DNA of 35,055 nt from Phycisphaerales bacterium (lineage in GTDB: Bacteria; Planctomycetota; Phycisphaerae; UBA1845; Fen-1342), in NCBI GenBank assembly GCA_003162245.1, contig PMMM01000219.1:1-35055 (forward strand), written 5' to 3'. A program made the translations under genes and the position numbers. Positions 17,146 through 26,052 of the stretch are shown here, in pieces. Every line of letters begins with the position of its first letter. Within the stretch, counting starts at the first letter, position 1. Under the pieces are notes generated by a model that was given only the letters and a program-made list of their open reading frames with translations, did not search any database and was not told the DNA's origin.

Positions 17146-20100
17146 CTATTGCGTGCGCGCCCTAACGTCCCGTAGTGCGATTTTGGATCTCTGCTGGTCC
17201 GTGACATCCTCCATGGCCAGCAGGATCAGGCCGGGCTGCTCCGGCGCCAGCTCCAGGCGGCGGGCATTCAGCAGCATCACCCGGTGCCCGATCATCGGGA
17301 ACTCCTTCTGGACTTCGAAATCCTCGAACAGGCGTTGCCGCGGCAGCACCTGCTCCAGCATTCGCCGGAGCTCTGGGATATCCCATTGTCCGGCGCCCAG
17401 CTCGAAGATGACCCGTTGCGTGGTGTCCTCGGGTCGCGTTTGAAAGGTCCGGTAGAAGGACTGGTTGGCGGACACGACGTGCATGTCCGCATCGAGGACG
17501 AGCAGGGGTTCCCGGATCGTCTCGACGATGCTCGCCGCCAGGGCGTGGGTCTTCTCCACGGCGTTGTTGCGCTCGGCTTCCTTGATCGCCTTGATGTCGA
17601 CGAACGTGATGACGAGCCCATCGACCACATTGTCCGCCGTGCGATAGGGCAAGATCCGCATCAGGTAGTGGTGCCCGTCGATCGTCTCGACCTCCTGCTC
17701 TTTGGGCGCCAGCGTCGCGAGCACGCTCCGGGCGTCGGTTTCGAGTCCGTCGTACTGCAACTTGCTCACGATGTCGCCGACCGGGCGGCCCAAGTCCGAA
17801 TCGATCAGTTTGATCACGCGCTTGGCGTGGGCGGTGAACCGCCGGATATTCAGGTTGGGGTCCAGGAAGACGGTCGCGATCTCTGTGCTGTTCAGCAAAT
17901 TGCTCAAGTCGTCGTTGGCGCGCGACAGGCTCTCGATCTTGCACTGTAGCTCCGCGTTGACGGTTTGCAGCTCTTCATTGAGCGACTGCATTTCCTCCCG
18001 GGAAGTTTCCAGCTCCTCGTTGCTGCTTTGCAGCTCCTCATTCGTGGACTCGACCTCCTCGTTGGCCGACCGGAGCTCCTCGATCGTGCTCTGGAGGCCT
18101 TCCCGCGTGAGCTGGAGTTGCAGCTCCAGTTCCTCCGTGCTGGGGCTTGCCTGCTTGGCCGTCGCCGCCTTCGCGCCGTGTTTCGACCGACCACCGCGCC
18201 GCCGGGGCTGCTCCAGGACCACCGTCAGCAGTCCCTGGAGAGTTTCTGGTTCCGCGATCTTCCGGACGGTGAGTTTTACCACCTGCCGACTGTCCCCCGT
18301 CCCGATCGCGATCCCATCCTGCACGGCCTCGGTGTCGGTGGAGAGCACTTTGCGAATCGCCGTCGCGAGCGGCATACGCAGGCCCTCGCGCGCCATCGCC
18401 AGGATGTTCAGGTGCGGCTGGCCGGAGGGCATTTCCAGGTAAGCGCCCGTGTGCCCATGAGTGTGAATGATGTCCCCGCGATCGTTAATGACCACCGTGG
18501 GCGGCGCATAGCGACGGAGCAGCATCTTCTCGACCAGCGCGGCGGTCGGCGTGCTCCGGAGCGCTCCGGTTGCCTCCGCGGCGGGCGGAGGGCCGGCGGC
18601 ATCATGACGGCGCGTGCCCCAGAGCGCTGTGACGGTTCCGGGCGGAGGGGCGGTGTCCTTGCGCACGTATACCTTCCACTTGTGATCGAGAGTGTCGAAG
18701 TCGTCGGCGACGCCGCCGATCGTCTCCGAAGATCCGAGGAACAGCACCCCGTGCGGCTTCAGGGCGTACCGAAAGACGGACAACAGCCGCTGCTGGAGGT
18801 CGCTCTTCAGATAGATCAGCAGGTTGCGGCAGGCGATGAGGTTCAGCTTCGTAAAGGGCGGGTCCTTCGTGAGGTTGTGCGGCGCGAAGACCAAGGTCTC
18901 CCGGATGTCGCGGTTGACGCGGTAATAGCCGCCCTCTTCGGAGAAGTACCGCCGCAGGCGTTCCGGGCCCACGTCGACGGCGATGCCGTGCGGATACAAG
19001 CCATTGCGGGCGCTTTCGATCGCCTGGCTGTCCAAGTCGGTTCCGAATACCTGAACGTTGAAACGCACCTTCATTTCATTCATGCACTCGTGCAGCAGAA
19101 TGGCGAGCGAGTAGGCTTCCTCCCCCGTCGAACAGCCCGGCACCCAGACGCGCACCGCCTGGCGCTCCGGGATCAGCCGGAGGAGCGCCGGCAGCGCCGT
19201 GCGGCGGAGCACGTCGAACGCCTCCGGATCGCGGAAGAAGCTGGTCACGCCAATCAGCAACTCGCGGAAAAGAATGTCGATTTCCTGGGCATTCTCGCGC
19301 AGGAAGCGGACGTAGCCCTCCGGCGTCTCGATCCGATGCACGCTCATGCGCCGCTCGACCCGGCGACGGATCGTGCTGAGCTTGTAGGACGAGAAATCGT
19401 GGCCGGTGTGACTACGAATCAGTATGAATGCCTGCTGCAGGGCCGCATCCAGAGTCGGCGTGCTGTCGTCGCTGGCTGTACGACCCGCCAGATACGCGCC
19501 CCGCGCGTACTCGACGATCCGCGCGGCCATCTTGTCGGCCGGTAGAACGAAGTCCACTAAACCGGTGGCGATGGCACTCTCGGGCATGCCCGCGAACGAC
19601 GCGGACGCCGGGTCCTGCGCCATCACCATCCCGGATTCGCCCTTGATCGCCTTTGAGCCCACGGTCCCATCCGATCCGGTGCCGGAGAGGATGACGCCGA
19701 TGGCGCGCTCCCGCTGATCTTCCGCCAGCGAGCGCAGGAAGAAGTCGATCGGCAGCGGTACATGGTGCGGCACCGCGGATTGGAAGAGTCGCAGAGTCCC
19801 GTTCAGAACGGCCAGATCGTGGGAGGGCGTGTTGACGTAGACACAGTTAGGCTCGACCCTCATCCCGTCCTGGGCCTTTTGCACCGGCATGCGCGTGTGC
19901 CGTTGCAGCAGCTCGGGCAAGAGGCTGACCTGGTCGGGAGCCAGGTGCGTGACGATGACGAAGGCGATACCCGGATCGCTCGGCACGTGCGCTAAGAAGC
20001 TCTGGAGTGCCTCGAGCCCGCCGGCCGACGCACCGATCCCCACGATCGGGAAACGCTGCGCCACGTCCGGCCCCGCGGCGGGCGTTACCGGCTGGGCCGA

Positions 20101-20184
20101 AGAACCCGCGCCCTGACTGCCGCGCGGCTTGCGTGTCTTCTTCGCCGGCGGTTTGCGCTTCGGCGTGCTCATTCGGGTCGGCAT
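17146..20184 (-). CDS. CheB-CheR fusion with PAS domains
   Basis: A 1,012-residue cytoplasmic protein. The CheB methylesterase domain (about 45-230) has Ser53 in GASAGG, His80 in THLAPDQ and Asp172 in SGTGSDG. The CheR methyltransferase domain (about 250-510) has SFFRDPEAF, the SAM motif VPGCSTGEEAYSL and NLIACRNLLIYL. A PAS-like region follows, then a long coiled coil of SNEEL/LNEEL repeats and two PAS modules. Many such fusions continue into a histidine kinase; this one stops after the last PAS, and a separate kinase gene starts 33 bases later. The ATG at 20184 has GGGAG 9 bases upstream; a second ATG at 20172 is possible. No receiver precedes CheB. It may modify receptors or a partner kinase; the target is unknown. 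Confidence 0.92.
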   Translation of the reverse strand: MPTRMSTPKRKPPAKKTRKPRGSQGAGSSAQPVTPAAGPDVAQRFPIVGIGASAGGLEALQSFLAHVPSDPGIAFVIVTHLAPDQVSLLPELLQRHTRMPVQKAQDGMRVEPNCVYVNTPSHDLAVLNGTLRLFQSAVPHHVPLPIDFFLRSLAEDQRERAIGVILSGTGSDGTVGSKAIKGESGMVMAQDPASASFAGMPESAIATGLVDFVLPADKMAARIVEYARGAYLAGRTASDDSTPTLDAALQQAFILIRSHTGHDFSSYKLSTIRRRVERRMSVHRIETPEGYVRFLRENAQEIDILFRELLIGVTSFFRDPEAFDVLRRTALPALLRLIPERQAVRVWVPGCSTGEEAYSLAILLHECMNEMKVRFNVQVFGTDLDSQAIESARNGLYPHGIAVDVGPERLRRYFSEEGGYYRVNRDIRETLVFAPHNLTKDPPFTKLNLIACRNLLIYLKSDLQQRLLSVFRYALKPHGVLFLGSSETIGGVADDFDTLDHKWKVYVRKDTAPPPGTVTALWGTRRHDAAGPPPAAEATGALRSTPTAALVEKMLLRRYAPPTVVINDRGDIIHTHGHTGAYLEMPSGQPHLNILAMAREGLRMPLATAIRKVLSTDTEAVQDGIAIGTGDSRQVVKLTVRKIAEPETLQGLLTVVLEQPRRRGGRSKHGAKAATAKQASPSTEELELQLQLTREGLQSTIEELRSANEEVESTNEELQSSNEELETSREEMQSLNEELQTVNAELQCKIESLSRANDDLSNLLNSTEIATVFLDPNLNIRRFTAHAKRVIKLIDSDLGRPVGDIVSKLQYDGLETDARSVLATLAPKEQEVETIDGHHYLMRILPYRTADNVVDGLVITFVDIKAIKEAERNNAVEKTHALAASIVETIREPLLVLDADMHVVSANQSFYRTFQTRPEDTTQRVIFELGAGQWDIPELRRMLEQVLPRQRLFEDFEVQKEFPMIGHRVMLLNARRLELAPEQPGLILLAMEDVTDQQRSKIALRDVRARTQ

Positions 20185-20219
20185 GTCACAAAGCTCCCGT
20201 TGCCGGGCAGCGCTAAGGC

Positions 20220-21992
20220 TCAGGTGCCCGATCCCGCTGGAGTCGCCATGTCCAGGGCCTGCCGGACTTTTACCAGCAGATCGTCGGCGCGGTACGGTTT
20301 CTGGATGAACCCCGCCAGCCCGGCGCCCGGGAAATGAGCGAGGGCGTCCTGCTCGTCGTAACCGCTCGACAGGATCACGGGTACGTCGGCCCGCTCGCGA
20401 CGAATGTCGCGGAGTACCTCCGCACCGCCCAGGCGTGGCATGGTCAGGTCGAGCAATACAGCGTCGATCGCGTCTCGGTGGGCACGGAATACTTCCAGCG
20501 CTTCCCAACCGTCACTGGCGGTCAAGACCGTGAAGCCGGACCGGCGCAGCACCGCCTTGGCGACGGAGCGCACGGGCTCCTCGTCGTCGGCCACCAGCAC
20601 GGTCGCCGTCTCTTGCCGGTGCTCTGCGGACACCGGTATCGACGGAAACTTCTTGGGCACAATGGGCAGACTGGTCTGCTGGACCGCCGGAAACAGCACT
20701 CGGAAGGTCGTTCCGTGCTCGGGCTGGCTCTGTAGCAGAATCGCGCCGTGGTGGGCGCGCACAATGCCGAGGACGGACGCCAAGCCCAGTCCGCGCCCCG
20801 TGAACTTGGTCGTGAAAAACGGCTCGAAGATCTTCAACGCCGTTTCCTCGGCCATCCCACAGCCCGTGTCGGCGACTTCGACGAAAACGTAGATCCCCTC
20901 CGGCGGGTTGTCCTGCAGGTACGTCTTGGCCAGATAGGTCTGGTCGGCCTCGATCACCCCGGTGCGCACGGTAATCGCCCCTACGTGGTCGCCGAGCGCT
21001 TCGGCCGCATTGGTGAGCAGATTCATGAACACCTGGCGGACTTGGGCGGCGTCCGCCTCGATCAAGGGCAGTCCAGTGGGCAGGTCAAGCCTCAGCTCCG
21101 CCTTCTTCGAGAGCGAGGCCTGCAGGAGATCGAGCATCTCGCTGGCGAGCTGGGAAAGATCAATGGGCGCAATAGCACATCCACCCTTCCCAGCGTAAGC
21201 CAACATTTGTCTCACCAACTCCGCTGCGCGCTCCACCGCGCGCACGATATGCTGCAATCCGTCCTGAGCAGGTGAATCAGTCGGCACCTGCGTTTGCGCT
21301 AGACTAGCAAATCCCAGAATTCCGGTCAACAGGTTGTTGAAGTCGTGTGCGATCCCGCCTGCGAGCACGCCGAGGCTTTCCAGCTTTTGCGCCTCCTGAA
21401 TCTTTGCTTCCAGCCGGTGCCGCTCCAGCTCCGCGTGCCTGCGCTCGGTGACGTCGCTGATCGTCATGTGGCAACCCGGCGTTTGGCCGTTCCGGCTGGA
21501 GGCCCGAATGCTGTCTAACCGAGCGCAGAGCGACATGCCGTCCTTTCGCACCAGTTCGAGCTCGCAGGCCTGGCGCGCGTTGCCGGCGAAGACCGCTTTC
21601 ATGTGCGAACGAAACCGGTCGCGATCGCAGGTGGCGACCGTGCGCGCGAGACTCCGGCCGGGCAACAGGCCGCGCTCGATGCCGATCATGGCGGCTGCGG
21701 TAAGATTGGCTTCCTGGACGACCCCTTGTGGATCGAGCGTGAGATACCCCACGGGCGCGAAGTCGTAAAGGTCGGAGTACTGGTCGCGCGACTCCTCGAG
21801 CTTCCGCTGGGTCTGCCGCAATTGCTCGTTCTGCATGTCCAGCTCGATCTGGTACACCTGCAGCTCGTGGACCAGCTTCTGAACATCCTCGACCGGCATT
21901 GTGGCGATGTCGTGACGGGTCAGCCGAACCAGCCTTTCGGCCCGCTGGCGGAGGTTGTCAGCGTGCGCTGCGCTGCCTTTCTTCGCATCCAT
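20220..21992 (-). CDS. PAS hybrid histidine kinase with receiver
   Basis: A 590-residue soluble kinase. In order: a helix with HELQVYQIELDMQNEQL (42-58), PAS (about 70-185), and HisKA with His216 in AGGIAHDFNNLL. HATPase has N-box [24 protein letters not shown] and GRGLGLAS. The receiver has Asp469/Asp470, phospho-acceptor Asp515 in LLDLTMPR and Lys565. The HDFNNLL H-box with a C-terminal receiver is typical of PAS hybrid kinases that relay internally. The ATG at 21992 has GGGAG 8 bases upstream; the longer open frame has no domain before it. It is first in the operon, 35 bases before the CheB-CheR gene, and divergent from the REC-PAS kinase. Confidence 0.88.
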   Translation of the reverse strand: MDAKKGSAAHADNLRQRAERLVRLTRHDIATMPVEDVQKLVHELQVYQIELDMQNEQLRQTQRKLEESRDQYSDLYDFAPVGYLTLDPQGVVQEANLTAAAMIGIERGLLPGRSLARTVATCDRDRFRSHMKAVFAGNARQACELELVRKDGMSLCARLDSIRASSRNGQTPGCHMTISDVTERRHAELERHRLEAKIQEAQKLESLGVLAGGIAHDFNNLLTGILGFASLAQTQVPTDSPAQDGLQHIVRAVERAAELVRQMLAYAGKGGCAIAPIDLSQLASEMLDLLQASLSKKAELRLDLPTGLPLIEADAAQVRQVFMNLLTNAAEALGDHVGAITVRTGVIEADQTYLAKTYLQDNPPEGIYVFVEVADTGCGMAEETALKIFEPFFTTKFTGRGLGLASVLGIVRAHHGAILLQSQPEHGTTFRVLFPAVQQTSLPIVPKKFPSIPVSAEHRQETATVLVADDEEPVRSVAKAVLRRSGFTVLTASDGWEALEVFRAHRDAIDAVLLDLTMPRLGGAEVLRDIRRERADVPVILSSGYDEQDALAHFPGAGLAGFIQKPYRADDLLVKVRQALDMATPAGSGT

Positions 21993-22913
21993 GCGCGCTT
22001 CTCCCAACGTCAATTCCGATCCCGGGACGGTGTTTCCCAGATTCCTGAGCGCGGACCCCGAACCCGGTCTCGGTTTCCGCGCGCCTCCGAAGCTCCGCCG
22101 CCGCTTCAAACCACTGCGGCGATCACGCGTTTGGTCGATCGATGATCCTCTTCCGGCCCTGCGAGTGCCCTGCCACGCGCGGGCCTCGCGCAGACTCCAT
22201 TCTTGACGTGTCACCACGCGGGCGCTGTCCGCTCGTGCGGTGCAACGCCGTTTCATGCTCATCCGCCCGAGAACACCTAGAATAAGTATGGCACGTGTCC
22301 ATCGCCGGTGCGATGATCGGCGAAAATTACGTCGCGCGGATAGGGCAATGCTGCCCATCGTCTGGTGTGCGGGGTCATCCGATGATTCCTCTGTGAGCCG
22401 TGGGCAACCACTGACGAGCACCGGTAAGAGAGCGCCCGAAAGCCCTGCATCTGCCACCTCACGATCCCTCTTTCGGGTTGCCATGCCCGTTCTCCGCTGG
22501 TGTTCGTCGCAACGAATGCAGCCGGGAGCATTGCCCGGCCGCATCGGGTGGCGAGCCCACTGTCGCAGCGGGCGAGGGGCGTTTCCCCCCGGGGAAACGC
22601 CCCCTCGCCGCATTTGACCGACGCCGCGTCCTCCGTGCGGCCCTCTCCTCCGGACGTCACTCCTCACCACCAACGCACGACCTGCCCACCGCCTACGATA
22701 CACGCGCGAGCACCGGGAATCATTTAGGTATTGTTGCCTATTGTGACGAGCCGGGGGGAATTCGATGCTTCCTTCAGGCCACTGCGCAACGGTGCGCTTG
22801 CCGGGACACGTCGTTGTCCGCCACAAGCTAGCGGCTGCCACTCCGCCCAGGCAGTCCGAGCCTGGCGAGCGTGCACAGGCAAGGACCGCGGCTCCTGCTG
22901 CTGAGGTAACCTG
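21993..22913. other. divergent intergenic region of the two signalling operons
   Basis: There are 921 bases between the two divergent operons. The open frames are arginine-rich and match no family I know. The only clear structure is the strong hairpin at 22571-22609. A direct repeat, GGTATTGT...CCTATTGT, lies near 22726-22745. The promoters must lie here, but I cannot place them with confidence. Confidence 0.5.
22571..22609. repeat. long GC-rich hairpin without a T-run
   Basis: GGCGAGGGGCGTTTCCCC (22571-22588) pairs with 22591-22609 with one bulged base. No T-run follows on either strand, so it is not an intrinsic terminator. It looks like a palindromic repeat element. Confidence 0.7.
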
Positions 22914-24779
22914 ATGCCGAATTGCAATCACGACCGCCGGCGGGTGCTGGTCATTGATGACAATCCGGCGGTCCACGAAGACTTCCGCAAGATCCTGGCC
23001 AGGGCCGGCGGACCCGACCGGCTGGCGGAGGTGGAGGCGCGCCTGTTCGACGCCGTCCCGGGCGCGCGGGCGCCCGCGGCGGCCTTTGAGATTGACGCGG
23101 TGTGCCGGGGCGAAGAGGGCGTGCAACAGGTCCGGCAGGCGCGGCTGCTGGGACGGCCGTATGCGGTCGTCTTCGTGGATATTCGCATGCCGGCCGGCTG
23201 GAACGGTATTGAGACGCTCGCCCGCGTCTGGCGTGAGGATCCAGACATCCAGGCGGTCGTCTGTACGGCGCATTCCGACTACTCCTGGAACGAGATGCTG
23301 ACCCGGCTCGGGCAGACCGACCGGCTGCTGGTGCTCAAGAAGCCGTTTGACCACATCGAGGTCCAGCAACTGACGTGGGCGCTGACCGAGAAATGGAGCC
23401 TGGCGCGCCAGGCCAGACTAGTGGCGGAGGAGTCGGCCCGGCTCGTCGCCCAGCGAACCGCGGCCCTGTCGCAAGTCAACGAGGAACTGCGCCGCGAGGT
23501 CGCCCAGCGCCGCGGCGTGGAATCTGCGCTGCGCGACTCAGAGGAGCACGTCCGTCAAGCCCGCGGTGAAACCGAGCAGTTGCTCGCGGCGATCTCCTCG
23601 ATCTTGATCGAGGTGGACCCGCAAGACCACATCACCCGGTGGAATACGGTCGCGGAAGCGACGTTCGGGGTCGCCGCCGCAGAAGTGCTCGGGCGACCGC
23701 TCGGCGCCGGCGTGGCCGGGCTCGACGGGGCCGCGCTGGCGGACCGCCTGGCGCGCAGCCGCGCGCAGGGTGAGCCGCAGCGGTTGGACGATCTGCCGTT
23801 TGCGCACGCGGATGGGCGCCCGGGGTTCCTGGAGCTGACGATCAACCCGGCCAACGACGGCGCGCCACGCATGGGGCACCTGGTCATCGTCGGCCGGGAC
23901 GTCACGGAGCGCAAGGGCCTGGAGCGCCAACTGGCCCAGGCGCGGAAGCTGGCGTCGCTTGGGCAACTGGCGGCGGGTATTGCACACGAGATCAACACGC
24001 CGACGCAGTTCGTGGGCGACAACATACGGTTCCTGCAGGACGCGTTCGTCGATCTGAAGGCCGCGCTGGAGAAGTACGCGGCGCTACTCGAGGCGGGGCG
24101 CGGCGCGCAGATCACGCCGGCGCTGCTGTGTGAGGTCGAGCAAGCACTGGATGCGCTGGAATTGGACTATCTCACCGAGGAGATTCCCAAGGCGATCCAG
24201 CAGTCTCTGGAGGGCCAGGAACGCTTGGCGAAGATCGCGCTCGCGATGCAGGAGTTTTCGCACCCCGGCAACGGAGAGCGCCGGGCGATTGATCTCAACA
24301 AGGCGCTCGACAGCACGCTGACGGTGGCCCACGGCGAGTGGCGGTGCGTCGCGGACGTGGTGATGGATTGCGATCCGAACCTGCCGCTCGTACCGTGCTT
24401 GGCGGACGACATCAACCAGGCGCTCCTGAACGTAGTGGTCAATGCGGCCCACGCGATTGCCGACGTCGTCGGCGACGGATCGCGGGGCAAGGGCGTCATT
24501 ACGATCGGCACGCGGCGCGACGGCGACTGGGCCGAGATCCGGGTGCGCGACACCGGCACCGGCATCCCGGAAAACGCTCAGGCGCGGGTCTTCGAGCCGT
24601 TCTTCACGACGAAGGCGGTCGGCCGGGGCACCGGGCAGGGCCTGGCGATCGCCCACGACGCGATCGTCAAAAAACACGGGGGTACGATTGCCTTCGAAAC
24701 GGCCATGGGGCGCGGGACAACCTTCATCATTCGGCTGCCGCTGGCGGCGCAGGTCGTCACGGAAAGGAGCGCGCAGTGA
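22914..24779 (+). CDS. receiver-PAS histidine kinase
   Basis: A 621-residue kinase that starts with a receiver instead of ending with one. The receiver (10-160) has Asp15/Asp16, phospho-acceptor Asp89 in VVFVDIRMP and Lys143; about 30 extra residues separate its first helix from the next strand. A coiled coil (170-215), PAS (220-335), HisKA with His358 in AAGIAHEINTPTQ and HATPase ([33 protein letters not shown]) follow. Such proteins can be driven by an upstream kinase, possibly the hybrid kinases encoded opposite. The ATG at 22914 has GAGGTA 6 bases upstream. It overlaps the HD-GYP gene by 4 bases. Confidence 0.9.
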   Translation: MPNCNHDRRRVLVIDDNPAVHEDFRKILARAGGPDRLAEVEARLFDAVPGARAPAAAFEIDAVCRGEEGVQQVRQARLLGRPYAVVFVDIRMPAGWNGIETLARVWREDPDIQAVVCTAHSDYSWNEMLTRLGQTDRLLVLKKPFDHIEVQQLTWALTEKWSLARQARLVAEESARLVAQRTAALSQVNEELRREVAQRRGVESALRDSEEHVRQARGETEQLLAAISSILIEVDPQDHITRWNTVAEATFGVAAAEVLGRPLGAGVAGLDGAALADRLARSRAQGEPQRLDDLPFAHADGRPGFLELTINPANDGAPRMGHLVIVGRDVTERKGLERQLAQARKLASLGQLAAGIAHEINTPTQFVGDNIRFLQDAFVDLKAALEKYAALLEAGRGAQITPALLCEVEQALDALELDYLTEEIPKAIQQSLEGQERLAKIALAMQEFSHPGNGERRAIDLNKALDSTLTVAHGEWRCVADVVMDCDPNLPLVPCLADDINQALLNVVVNAAHAIADVVGDGSRGKGVITIGTRRDGDWAEIRVRDTGTGIPENAQARVFEPFFTTKAVGRGTGQGLAIAHDAIVKKHGGTIAFETAMGRGTTFIIRLPLAAQVVTERSAQ

Positions 24780-25918
24780 CTCGACGGCGCATTCTGATTG
24801 TCGATGACGAGCCACAGGTGCTCGACTCCCTCCAACGGATGCTGCGCGCGACGGGAGAGCCGTGGGAGCTGTGCTTCGCGGGCAGCGGTCCGCAGGCGCT
24901 GGCCGAGGTCGCGGCGGGCGGCTTTGACACGGTCGTGGTCGACGTGTGCATGCCGGGCCGCGACGGCTTCGACCTGTTGGCTGAGCTCCGCCACGCAGAG
25001 CAAACACGCGACCTGCCCGTGATCATGCTGACCGGCGTGAACGAGCCGGGGCAGAAGCGACGGGCCCTGGACCTGGGGGCCACGGACCTGCTGACCAAGC
25101 CGGCCGACGCCGAGGAGCTGCTCGCACGCATCCGCAGCGCGCTGCGCCTGAAGTCGTACCAGGACCAGCTCAAAGCGCAGAACGAGATCCTGGAGCGCGT
25201 GGTGCAGGAGCGCACCGCAGACCTGGAAAACTCGCGGCTGGACATCATCTGGCGGCTGGGCAAGGCGGCCGAGTGTCGCGACGAGGACACCGGGAACCAC
25301 GTCGTGCGGGTTGGCTGCTCGTGCCGCGTGCTGGCGGAGGCGTTGGGGTTACCCCGCGAGCAGGTGCAGACGATTTTTCTGGTCAGCCCGCTCCACGACA
25401 TCGGGAAGATCGGGATCCCCGACTACATCCTGCGGAAGCCGGAAGCCCTGACGCCGGCCGAATGGCGGATCATGAAGCGGCACTGCGAGATCGGCGCCCA
25501 GATCCTGCGCCAGGACTCGAAGGTGCTCGATGCCTTCCTGGCGTGGCGTGATGGGCCGCGGCCGCGCGCCGCGGCCGCGCACGATCCGGTCATCGAGCTG
25601 GCCGCGACGATCGCGCTGGCGCACCACGAGCGTTGGGACGGCCTGGGCTATCCCGCGGGGCTGCGCGGCCCGGACATTCCGCTGGCGGCCCGCATCGTGG
25701 CCGTCGCCGATTCGTACGACGCGCTACTGTCGGAACGCCCGTACCGCGCGGCATTTCCCGAGGAGATCGTCCTTAAGACGCTGCGCGAGGGGGCCGGAGC
25801 ACACTTCGATCCGAACGTGCTGGCGGCCTTCCTGGACGTGCTCGATGAGTTGCAGGCCATTCGGGCCGAGCTGACCGACAACCACAAGTGGGCGCCCGTG
25901 GCGTTTTCGTCGGTATGA
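24776..25918 (+). CDS. response regulator with HD-GYP domain
   Basis: Predicted cyclic-di-GMP phosphodiesterase of the RpfG type, 380 residues. The receiver has Asp10/Asp11, phospho-acceptor Asp56 in VVVDVCMP and Lys108. A coiled-coil linker (128-155) precedes HD-GYP. The catalytic set looks complete: DTGNHVVRVG (171-180), HDIGKIGIP (His207, Asp208), HHERWDGLGYP (283-293), DSYDALLSERPYR and HFDPNV. A short alanine/arginine-rich stretch (258-269) lengthens the region before HHE. The start is GTG at 24776, which overlaps the upstream stop (GTGA) and has AGGAG upstream; no ATG is in frame near the receiver start. It is probably the output of the kinase encoded just before it. Confidence 0.93.
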   Translation: MTRRRILIVDDEPQVLDSLQRMLRATGEPWELCFAGSGPQALAEVAAGGFDTVVVDVCMPGRDGFDLLAELRHAEQTRDLPVIMLTGVNEPGQKRRALDLGATDLLTKPADAEELLARIRSALRLKSYQDQLKAQNEILERVVQERTADLENSRLDIIWRLGKAAECRDEDTGNHVVRVGCSCRVLAEALGLPREQVQTIFLVSPLHDIGKIGIPDYILRKPEALTPAEWRIMKRHCEIGAQILRQDSKVLDAFLAWRDGPRPRAAAAHDPVIELAATIALAHHERWDGLGYPAGLRGPDIPLAARIVAVADSYDALLSERPYRAAFPEEIVLKTLREGAGAHFDPNVLAAFLDVLDELQAIRAELTDNHKWAPVAFSSV

Positions 25919-26052
25919 GACTGGCCCTGTTTGTGGACGACGACCCGCACGGTCTGCAAGAGCTGCGGCCCATGCTGTGCCATGCCGGGCGCATCGGAGC
26001 TGTCGCTCGGCGGCCGCGGGGCCGAGGCCAGCCCGCACAGGAGAGTACGTGA
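25915..26052 (+). pseudogene. 45-codon receiver-domain remnant coupled to both neighbours
   Basis: ATG at 25915 overlaps the HD-GYP stop (ATGA), and the TGA ends at 26052, where the next gene's ATG begins (TGATG). The first residues, MRLALFVDDDPHGLQELRPML, are the first strand and helix of a receiver, with the acidic triplet. The remaining 23 residues are arginine- and glycine-rich and do not resemble a receiver. There is no phospho-acceptor strand. This looks like a response regulator gene that lost all but its 5' end, perhaps with a frameshift, while translational coupling survived. A small functional peptide cannot be excluded. Confidence 0.6.
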
